Positions 25,885 to 32,158 of a stretch of DNA of 49,717 nt are shown piece by piece. The notes under the pieces were generated by a model. It saw only the letters and a list, made by a program, of their open reading frames with translations, searched no databases and was not told the origin of the DNA. The stretch comes from Natrialbaceae archaeon (GTDB lineage Archaea > Halobacteriota > Halobacteria > Halobacteriales > Natrialbaceae), in the NCBI GenBank assembly GCA_003559215.1, contig PWMF01000046.1:1-49717 (forward strand). Direction: 5' to 3'. A program made the position numbers and the translations under genes. Within the stretch, counting starts at the first letter, position 1, and every line of letters starts with the position of its first letter.

Positions 25885-26688
25885 TCAGTAGTGTCCCATG
25901 ACCCCGGCTGCTCGAGCGCGGTCGGTACAGTACCGGAAGAGAGCATAGCCGAGAACGAAGTACGCGATCCCCACGAGCGCGAGCACCGAGAGCTCCGCAG
26001 GCTCGAGTTCCCAGATGCGGACGCCCTCGTTCATTACCCGTTGCAGCAGGTAACTCCCCTGCGTGAGCGGGAGCAGCTTCAGCACGACGAACTCCGCCGA
26101 GACGGGTCCGAGGGCGATACAGGCGACGAGTGCGAACTTGACGAGGCCGAAGATCGCACTGACGTTCTTATAACGGACCGTCGCGCCGCCGAACAGCAAC
26201 CCGAGTCCGATCGTCGACAGGAGCGTGAGAACGACGATCGGAACGATACTGAGCAGGTCGAGCGAGATCGACTCCCCTGTCGTCAGGAGCATCAGCGCGA
26301 GCATCGCGAATCCAACCGAGAACGTCACCAGCAGCGAACTGAGCGACAGCAACACTGCGATAGGACCGAAGCCGATCGGCGAGAGGTACAGCTGCTCCAA
26401 GGTCCCCCACTTCGCCTCCGTCGCGAACAGCCCTGCGAGCGCCTGATAGGAGGCGTTTGCCATGACGAACAGGAAGAATCCGACGATCAGCGCGCCGAGC
26501 GTCTCGCCGAAACCCGGACCGACGAGCGAGCGTCCGCCGAGGTAAACGAGAAGAAACAGCGCGTACAGGCCCAGTACCGCGCCAGCGGTGTTCAGCGGGT
26601 ACCGTCGCATGATGAGCAGATCCCGCCGTACCAGCGCGGACAGCGCCGAGGCGAGCGCGGTCGGCGACCTCGAGCAGCGCTCGTTCAT
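25885..26688 (-). CDS. ABC-2-type transporter permease
   Basis: 267 residues with about six membrane helices (for example TAGAVLGLYALFLLVYLGG, TLGALIVGFFLFVMANASYQ, LLSIVPIVVLTLLSTIGLGL). It has the ABC-2 contact region FATEAKWGTLEQLYLSPIGFG. It overlaps the upstream ATPase gene by 4 nt (ATGA), so the two form one exporter. ABC-2 exporters move drugs, peptides or glycans outward. It is part of the 25.9-30.7 kb island with a peptide gene and a CPBP protease. Confidence 0.86.
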   Translation of the reverse strand: MNERCSRSPTALASALSALVRRDLLIMRRYPLNTAGAVLGLYALFLLVYLGGRSLVGPGFGETLGALIVGFFLFVMANASYQALAGLFATEAKWGTLEQLYLSPIGFGPIAVLLSLSSLLVTFSVGFAMLALMLLTTGESISLDLLSIVPIVVLTLLSTIGLGLLFGGATVRYKNVSAIFGLVKFALVACIALGPVSAEFVVLKLLPLTQGSYLLQRVMNEGVRIWELEPAELSVLALVGIAYFVLGYALFRYCTDRARAAGVMGHY

Positions 26689-27698
26689 GGCGCGCCCCGC
26701 AGCGGACGACGTTCGAGCGGTTCCGATCGCTCGAACGAGAGCGAGTCGAGGACGGGCTCGAGGCTACCCTCGAGGGTCCGTACCGACTCGATCTGCGAAC
26801 CGTGCGCCACGACCGTTCCGGTTAGCTCGTGGATGCGGCCGGCGTCCGGAACGGCGACTTCCAGCGTCGTTCGGTCCCGAAGTTCGGTGCAGGAGACGAG
26901 GTCATACGTCCGATCTATCTCGCTTCGCGCTGCTGGTGGGAGCTGACCCTCGACGACCAGTTCGTACACCTCCGTCCGGAAGACGTCGACCAAATTTTCA
27001 ACATCGTCGTCCGCTACGATATGGCCGTCGTCGAGAACGACACCTCGGTGACAGACCGACTCGATCGCGTCGAGGTCGTGGCTCGAGAGCACGATCGTCA
27101 TCCCCTGTTGCTCCGCGAGCTCAACAAGCGACGCCTGGAGGTCAAGCGACGCCGCAGTGTCAAGTCCGAGCGTCGGCTCGTCCAGGAACAGTATCTCGGT
27201 GTCCTGTACGAGCGCCACTGCCAGCGAGACTCGCTGTTTTTGCCCTCGAGAGAGGTCGTTTACTACTTCCTCCGAAAGATCGTCGAGATTCAGTCGGTCA
27301 ATGACTTCGCGGATTCGGTCGCGCTCGTCGCCGCGTCCCGCGGCGTTTATCCGGCTGAAAAACTCGAGATTCTCTCGGACCGTCAGTCGCCAGTACGTGC
27401 TTCGGGCGCCCTCGAGCATCGCAGCCATCGTCGCGTGAGCACGATGCGGATGCTCCGCGACGTCGGCTCCGTCGACCCGAACATATCCTCCCGTCGGAGA
27501 GACCAACCCGAGCAACGTCTTGAGCAGTGTCGTCTTTCCGGCACCGTTCGGTCCAATCAGTCCAACGATAGTTTCCGGTTCGATCTTCAGATCGACGCCG
27601 TCGACTGCACGAACCGTCTCTTCTGTTCGATCGTACGCCACGACCAGATTCTCGACGGAAATAATCGGGCGCGTCGTTGAATCACCGTTCTCAGTCAT
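26685..27698 (-). CDS. ABC-2-type transporter ATP-binding protein
   Basis: 337 residues. Walker A IGPNGAGKTTLLKTLLGLV near residue 43, Q-loop MAAMLEGARSTYWRLTVRENL, signature DLSRGQKQRVSLAVALV, Walker B ILFLDEPTLGLDTAASLDL, switch His SSHDLDAIE. A C-terminal extension of about 100 residues follows, as in drug- and bacteriocin-exporter ATPases (DrrA/NodI class). The LEGARSTYWRLT segment is typical of one subgroup of ABC-2 ATPases. The divergent TATA element and the facing peptide gene share a 130-bp promoter region. Confidence 0.9.
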   Translation of the reverse strand: MTENGDSTTRPIISVENLVVAYDRTEETVRAVDGVDLKIEPETIVGLIGPNGAGKTTLLKTLLGLVSPTGGYVRVDGADVAEHPHRAHATMAAMLEGARSTYWRLTVRENLEFFSRINAAGRGDERDRIREVIDRLNLDDLSEEVVNDLSRGQKQRVSLAVALVQDTEILFLDEPTLGLDTAASLDLQASLVELAEQQGMTIVLSSHDLDAIESVCHRGVVLDDGHIVADDDVENLVDVFRTEVYELVVEGQLPPAARSEIDRTYDLVSCTELRDRTTLEVAVPDAGRIHELTGTVVAHGSQIESVRTLEGSLEPVLDSLSFERSEPLERRPLRGAP

Positions 27699-27725
27699 AC
27701 AGCGAAGCGTGGGCCTCGCGATCGT

Positions 27726-27735
27726 ACATATAATC
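27726..27735 (-). promoter_or_regulatory. TATA box of the minus-strand ABC exporter
   Basis: gattatatgt on the minus strand, about 33 nt before the ATPase ATG. It lies only about 60 bp from the oppositely directed TATA box of the peptide gene, so one regulator bound between could control both. Confidence 0.55.
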
Positions 27736-27788
27736 TCGCATAAACCCGTGACGAGTGCGGTATTCTCGAAGCCACGTCATCTTTCAAG

Positions 27789-27796
27789 TTTATATC
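27789..27796 (+). promoter_or_regulatory. TATA box and Shine-Dalgarno of the 25-residue peptide gene
   Basis: tttatatc predicts a transcript start near 27820. GGTGA at 27821-27825 is a Shine-Dalgarno match 7 nt before the ATG at 27833. A start with both TATA and SD at proper spacing is unusual in this mainly leaderless region and supports translation of the peptide. Confidence 0.55.
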
Positions 27797-27832
27797 GGAA
27801 AGGGAGACCATTCGGGCTCGGGTGACATACCC

Positions 27833-27910
27833 ATGCTACAATATATCGAAGCGGGATACGATGGCGACACACTGAGCGGTAGTCTCAGCGTCGAAATCGG
27901 ATCCTTCTAG
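27833..27910 (+). CDS. 25-residue peptide, candidate exported or signalling peptide
   Basis: Starts MLQYIEAGYDGDTLSGS and ends LSVEIGSF-stop. It is small, Gly/Ser-rich and acidic, without Cys or a signal peptide. A TATA box, SD and ATG are all correctly spaced. It lies divergent from an ABC-2 exporter and 117 bp upstream of a CPBP membrane protease that is followed by another ABC-2 exporter. That neighbourhood is typical of peptide antibiotic or pheromone loci (compare B. subtilis yydF with protease and ABC genes). No modifying enzyme is near. I do not recognise the peptide family; coding status rests on the start signals and context. Confidence 0.5.
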   Translation: MLQYIEAGYDGDTLSGSLSVEIGSF

Positions 27911-28027
27911 ACGCGACGTTCGGAGGAACAGCCCTATCATTAACTCGTTTTGGCCGTGGCGAGATGCTGCCGAACCGAGTCGAAGAGCGGTCGACCCCCA
28001 GGGACCGACCGAGAGAATACAGAACCT

Positions 28028-28897
28028 ATGAGCCCGGATCGTAACAGTACCGTCGAAGCTATCGAGGAGTGGAAAGTCGCGACTCTGTCATTGATTCTGC
28101 TTGCAGTCATGTTTACAGTACTGATCGGCCCCCACATCGTCGCAAGCAGCGTTCTTTCCATTCCTTGGCTCCTCTCAGAAGCGGAGGGGGCACTGATCGG
28201 CATCCCGGTCGCATTGGCCGTTTATCTCATCGTTCCGAGACTCGTCGGAATTCCGTACGAAACGTTGTTTATTACGGTCCCTAGCTGGTCAATCGTTCGG
28301 TGGGCAGGGATTGCGGTCGCCCTCGTCGCAGTCGTCACCGTCGGCAGCGTCGCGGGTCTGTCGGGGACGCTCGAGGTACACGTCGGCGATAGACGCTTCC
28401 TCTCGAGAGTGCTACTCAGTGCGGTGCTGCTGGGGCTGCTCGCCGCGATCACCGAGGAACTCGTATTTCGCGGGTATCTACTCTCGTTTATTGGCCACAA
28501 CTGGGGATGGCCGGCAGCGATCGTGTTAACGTCGGTACTGTTTGGGTTGTTGCACAACGGTAAGGTCACGGGCACCGGCGCATCAGAACTTTATATATTG
28601 GTCGCGACCTCAGCAGGATTGCTGTACGCGCTCGTCACCTACTACACCGAAAACGTCTGGAACGCGGTCGTACTTCACGCCGTCTGGAACACTACGTTTC
28701 ACGTTCAGGTGGTTTCGATCAACCCCGCCGAAACGCAATCCGAACGGGCGATAGTTAGTTACCAGTACACCGAGGCCGATTTCCTGTTCGGCGGAAACTG
28801 GGCGACCGCTACTGTGTCTCCGTTCGTGCTGCTCGTACTGGTGGTTGCATCGACTACCGTACTGCTCATCTACCAATTAAATTCCACCTATCAATAA
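28028..28897 (+). CDS. CPBP-family intramembrane protease (Abi/Rce1-like)
   Basis: 289 residues from ATG 28028; an in-frame TTG at 27950 is less likely. About eight membrane helices. CPBP motif 1 is ITEELVFRGYLLSFIGHNWG (catalytic EE and R near residues 143-148), motif 2 is SVLFGLLHNGKVTG (FxxxH), and motif 3 is NAVVLHAVWNTTFH (HxxxN-like). The family includes CaaX proteases and bacteriocin-immunity proteins. Base composition is AT-richer than the flanking housekeeping genes, and codons such as ATA, TTA and AGT are more common, suggesting transfer. It probably shares the transcript of the 25-residue peptide. Confidence 0.88.
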   Translation: MSPDRNSTVEAIEEWKVATLSLILLAVMFTVLIGPHIVASSVLSIPWLLSEAEGALIGIPVALAVYLIVPRLVGIPYETLFITVPSWSIVRWAGIAVALVAVVTVGSVAGLSGTLEVHVGDRRFLSRVLLSAVLLGLLAAITEELVFRGYLLSFIGHNWGWPAAIVLTSVLFGLLHNGKVTGTGASELYILVATSAGLLYALVTYYTENVWNAVVLHAVWNTTFHVQVVSINPAETQSERAIVSYQYTEADFLFGGNWATATVSPFVLLVLVVASTTVLLIYQLNSTYQ

Positions 28898-28952
28898 TTC
28901 GGTAGTAATAACTTTCACAAATAAGTACTATAGGGCAGCCAGTGAGAAGCCG

Positions 28953-29882
28953 ATGAGCGCAATACGGACGAACGACTTGACGAAGCAGTATGGATCGCAG
29001 ACCGTCGTCTCGAAGATCGATCTCGAGGTAGAGGCCGGCGAGGTGTACGGATTTCTCGGTCCGAACGGCGCCGGCAAGTCGACGACGATCGCAATGTTGC
29101 TGTCGTACGTGCACCCGACCGACGGAACTGCTCGAGTTCTCGGTAGAGACGTTTGTGAGGCACCCGCCGAAATCAAACGCCGAATCGGCGTATTGCCGGA
29201 GCGATATCGGCTGTACGATCGGCTCCCGGGGCGGAAACATCTCCGTTTCGCTATCGACTCAATGGGAGCGGACGACGATCCGGACGCGTTAGCCGATCGC
29301 GTCGGGCTCGAGGCGACTGCAGTTCGGCGACCGGTAGGCGAGTACTCGACGGGGATGAAACAGCGACTGCGAATAGCGTTGGCACTGGTCGGCGAGCCCG
29401 ATCTGCTCGTGCTCGACGAACCCTCGAGCGGACTCGATCCAGCCGGGATTCGACTTCTCAGGGAAATCGTACTCGAGGAACGGGATCGCGGTGCGGCCGT
29501 CTTCTTCTCGAGTCACGTTCTCGAGCAGGTCGAGGAAGTCAGCGACCGGATCGGAATTCTCGTCGACGGTGAACTCCGAATGAGCGGAGATCTCGAGGAA
29601 CTCAAGTCCGACACCGGCGCCGCAGTCGAACTCGAGGTAGAGATCGACGCCGTTTCGCAGGAAGTTCTGTCCGCCGTCGGATCAGTCGAATCGGTCACAG
29701 GGTGTACCGCTACCGATAGCGGCTCCGGAGGACCCTCGCTCTCCGTCTCACTCTCACGTGGCACTGCGAAAGCCGAAGTCCTCCGAACGATCGAGGCACA
29801 CGCGACGATCGAGGATTTCGCTGCCGAAGAACGGTCGCTCGAGTCGCTGTTCGAGGAGGGCGTCGCGGAGGCGAGCCGATGA
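28953..29882 (+). CDS. ABC transporter ATP-binding protein (CcmA/NatA class)
   Basis: 309 residues. Walker A LGPNGAGKSTTIAMLLSYV near residue 38, GVLPERYRLYDRLPGRKHL Q-loop region, signature YSTGMKQRLRIALALV, Walker B LLVLDEPSSGLDPAGI and switch SSHVLEQVEEV. A C-terminal regulatory domain of about 90 residues follows. TATA-like aaataagtactat (28919-28931) lies about 28 nt before ATG. Its stop overlaps the permease start (ATGA). Second exporter in the island. Confidence 0.9.
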   Translation: MSAIRTNDLTKQYGSQTVVSKIDLEVEAGEVYGFLGPNGAGKSTTIAMLLSYVHPTDGTARVLGRDVCEAPAEIKRRIGVLPERYRLYDRLPGRKHLRFAIDSMGADDDPDALADRVGLEATAVRRPVGEYSTGMKQRLRIALALVGEPDLLVLDEPSSGLDPAGIRLLREIVLEERDRGAAVFFSSHVLEQVEEVSDRIGILVDGELRMSGDLEELKSDTGAAVELEVEIDAVSQEVLSAVGSVESVTGCTATDSGSGGPSLSVSLSRGTAKAEVLRTIEAHATIEDFAAEERSLESLFEEGVAEASR

Positions 29883-30748
29883 CGGTTATCGATATCGCGC
29901 GCAAGGACGTCGCCGACGCCGTTCGCTCGAGAGCGCTGTGGGTCGCAACCGCGATCTTTCTCGGATTTATCGTGCTGACCCAGGGAATCGTCCTGGCGGT
30001 CGTCGAGGATCCGGATCCCGAACTCGCAACACGGTTTCTCGAGGGCCCGGCGACGGAGGTCGTCCTGCCGATACTCGGCCTCCTCGTCGGGTACCAGGCG
30101 ATCGTCGGTGAGCGCGAAACGGGCAATATGAAGTTCCTCCTTGGGCTTCCCCACTCCCGGCTGGACGTCCTGCTAGGCAAGTTCGTCGGTCGGACGGCGG
30201 TCCTCGCGGTCGCCGTCCTCGGCGGGTTTCTGGCGGCGATCGGGATGATCGCTGCGACGGTCGGACTCCCGCCGCTCGTCCCGATCGCGGCGTACGTGCT
30301 GTTCGTCGTCCTCTCGGTGGCGGCGATCGTCTCGATCGCGGTCGGGATTTCGGCCGTCGCCGAGACCAGGACCAGAGCGATCAGCATCGCCATTGGAGGG
30401 TATCTCCTCGCGACCGTCCTCTGGTCGTACGTCGTCGACGGGCTCTACTACGCGGTCACTCGGAACCTTCCGGGTTCCGATTCGCCGACGTGGCTCGCCG
30501 TCGTCGACCACCTCAACCCCCTTACCGCGATGAGTACGAGTGGGGACGTGTTCCTGCCCGAGGCGAGCCAGATCGCGATCACGGCAACGGAGGAGGGAGT
30601 CAGTGCGACCCAGACCGACCAGACTCCGTCGGGCGCGAGCGAGACACTCGTCCACGAACCGCTATTTCTGCTCGCCGTCCTCCTCGTATGGATCGTTCTC
30701 CCCCTCGCGGTCGGCTACCTCCGCTTCCGCAACGCCGACCTTTCGTAG
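29879..30748 (+). CDS. ABC-2/NosY-type transporter permease
   Basis: 289 residues with about six membrane helices: LWVATAIFLGFIVLTQGIVL, ATEVVLPILGLLVGYQAIVG, TAVLAVAVLGGFLAAIGMIA, YVLFVVLSVAAIVSIAVGIS, AISIAIGGYLLATVLWSYVV and a C-terminal LFLLAVLLVWIVLPLAVGYL. GERETGNMKFLLGLPHSRLDVLLGK is the family's cytoplasmic loop (NosY/YxlG class). It overlaps the ATPase gene by 4 nt. An extracytoplasmic loop near residues 190-240 is hydrophilic. Substrate unknown. Confidence 0.86.
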   Translation: MTVIDIARKDVADAVRSRALWVATAIFLGFIVLTQGIVLAVVEDPDPELATRFLEGPATEVVLPILGLLVGYQAIVGERETGNMKFLLGLPHSRLDVLLGKFVGRTAVLAVAVLGGFLAAIGMIAATVGLPPLVPIAAYVLFVVLSVAAIVSIAVGISAVAETRTRAISIAIGGYLLATVLWSYVVDGLYYAVTRNLPGSDSPTWLAVVDHLNPLTAMSTSGDVFLPEASQIAITATEEGVSATQTDQTPSGASETLVHEPLFLLAVLLVWIVLPLAVGYLRFRNADLS

Positions 30749-30801
30749 CTCCCGCGAGTCAGTGTCCAAATCGTTTTTCATCTACCCCCCGTATTGCGGG
30801 T

Positions 30802-31257
30802 ATGGCACTCACCGCAGGCGACGATGCACCGACCGTCACCGCGCGCAACCAGGACGGCGAGGAGGTCGTCCTCGAGTTCGAGCACCCGACAGTCCTCTAC
30901 TTCTATCCGCGGGACGAGACCCCGGGCTGTACGACCGAGGCGACCCAGTTCCAGCGCGAACTCGAGACCTACCACGAGGCGGGCGTCGACGTCTACGGCG
31001 TCTCGACCGACGACGTCGACTCCCACCAGTCGTTTTGCGAGTCGGAAGGGCTCGAGTTCGACCTGCTGGCAGATCCCGACGCCGAACTCGCCGAGACGTT
31101 CGACGTCGAGGTTCGAAACGGCGCGACCGCGCGGACGACGTTTTTCATCGGCGACGGCGAGGTCAAGGCCGCCTACGAGGATGTCGACCCGGACGGCCAC
31201 GCCCGACAGGTACTGCTCGACGCGCTCGAAGACGGGCGCGTGACGCTCTCCGAGTGA
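30802..31257 (+). CDS. Peroxiredoxin, BCP/PrxQ type
   Basis: 151 residues, thiol peroxidase that reduces H2O2 and organic peroxides using thioredoxin. Core motif LYFYPRDETPGCTTEATQF contains the peroxidatic Cys near residue 46. A second Cys (HQSFCESEG) is a candidate resolving Cys, and RTTFFIGDGEVKAAYEDVD closes the fold. The start at 30802 is 26 nt after TATA-like aaatcgtttttcatc. A perfect 6-bp hairpin with a GAGA loop follows the stop. Confidence 0.92.
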   Translation: MALTAGDDAPTVTARNQDGEEVVLEFEHPTVLYFYPRDETPGCTTEATQFQRELETYHEAGVDVYGVSTDDVDSHQSFCESEGLEFDLLADPDAELAETFDVEVRNGATARTTFFIGDGEVKAAYEDVDPDGHARQVLLDALEDGRVTLSE

Positions 31258-31281
31258 TCTTTTCCCGGTCAGTTCTGCCGT

Positions 31282-31297
31282 GGCCTCGAGAGAGGCC
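31282..31297 (+). terminator. Hairpin after the peroxiredoxin gene
   Basis: GGCCTC-GAGA-GAGGCC, a perfect 6-bp stem with tetraloop, 24 bp after the stop; a short T-run (tcttttccc, 31257-31265) lies between. Possible terminator or 3'-end stabiliser. Confidence 0.35.
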
Positions 31298-31595
31298 GCT
31301 GTAACCGTCTCGAGAGAACGCGCCAGATCTCGACGAATCGATAACATCGAATGCGTGAGTATACCAAGCACAGTTTTTATGTGCTCGGACGTAGTACGCG
31401 CTGATGTCGCTGGACGATAGCAAGTCCGGTGATCAGCGAGACGGCGTATCGCGTGTCGAGAGCCGAGCACGACGATACGGACCACGCCTCCTCGAGATCG
31501 GAGCAAAATGGAGGAGCCGAGCCACCTGTTTGCGTGGTCCTTTTCGAACTCCGTTCCGAGCAGAATTTATCCCTGTTGAGCACCTACGTTGGAGT
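31298..31595. other. Intergenic stretch upstream of hsp20 with a second promoter-like element
   Basis: Contains TATA-like cacagtttttatgtgc (31370-31385), spaced about 27 nt before an ATG at 31404 whose frame runs into hsp20, and a perfect 7-bp inverted repeat CGTATCG (31445-31451)/CGATACG (31473-31479). The proximal hsp20 promoter (cagaatttatccc, 31561-31573) lies at its end. A stand-alone gene is not convincing; a long-leader transcript, a longer Hsp20 or a small RNA are all possible. Confidence 0.4.
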
Positions 31596-32015
31596 ATGCG
31601 ACGAAACCCGTTCGAGGAAATCGAGGAGATGCTCGACCGCGTCAGCAAGCAGGTCGAAGGCGGGATGGGCAGCGGCGGGCTTCAGGTGCCGGGTTCGGTG
31701 CCGGTCGACGTCGCTGACAGGGCCGAGGAATACGTCGTCACGGCCGATCTGCCCGGCTACGACACCGACGACATCGAACTCACCCTCGCCGAGGGGACGC
31801 TGCGCCTCGAGGCCGAGCGGGCCGACGAGCTCGAGCACGCCTCCGAACGGTACATCCGACGCGAGCGGACGCGAACGTCGGTCAACCGTCGGATCCGCCT
31901 TCCGGAGCCGGTCGAGGAGGGGTCGGTGTCGGCGAGCTTCGAGAACGGCGTCCTGACGGTCCGGCTGCCGAAGATCGAGGGCGGCGACGACTCGAGAGCG
32001 ATCGATATCGAGTAG
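31596..32015 (+). CDS. Hsp20/alpha-crystallin small heat-shock protein
   Basis: 139 residues, ATP-independent chaperone that forms oligomers and holds unfolded proteins. Short N-terminal arm (MRRNPFEEIEEMLDRVSKQV), then the alpha-crystallin domain: SVPVDVADRAEEYVVTADLP, GYDTDDIELTLAEGTLRLEA, ERYIRRERTRTSVNRRIRLP, and ASFENGVLTVRLPKIEGG, the conserved C-terminal GVLT motif. ATG 31596 sits about 28 nt after TATA-like cagaatttatccc. An upstream in-frame ATG at 31404 has its own TATA-like element, but the added 64 residues are basic and not Hsp20-like. Confidence 0.9.
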   Translation: MRRNPFEEIEEMLDRVSKQVEGGMGSGGLQVPGSVPVDVADRAEEYVVTADLPGYDTDDIELTLAEGTLRLEAERADELEHASERYIRRERTRTSVNRRIRLPEPVEEGSVSASFENGVLTVRLPKIEGGDDSRAIDIE

Positions 32016-32158
32016 CCGTCCTCGAGACGCGGCGTCCCGGGGCGAGCAGACGCGGACCGGGTTCAAACACCGTTTTCTCGACCCGCCAGTCCGGATGATG
32101 GTATAGGGACTGTATAGAAAGCTATACGACGACGACGCTACCACACGTATATAAACAG

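Noticed and set aside
27950..28027. N-terminal extension of the CPBP protease from TTG 27950
   Set aside because: The added residues (Arg/Cys/Gly-rich) are not membrane or family-like, and ATG 28028 gives a normal start before the first helix region.
32016..32158. Leu-rich leader peptide upstream of leuS
   Set aside because: No ORF with Leu codons and a suitable promoter was found; only a three-codon ATG-ATG-GTA-TAG.
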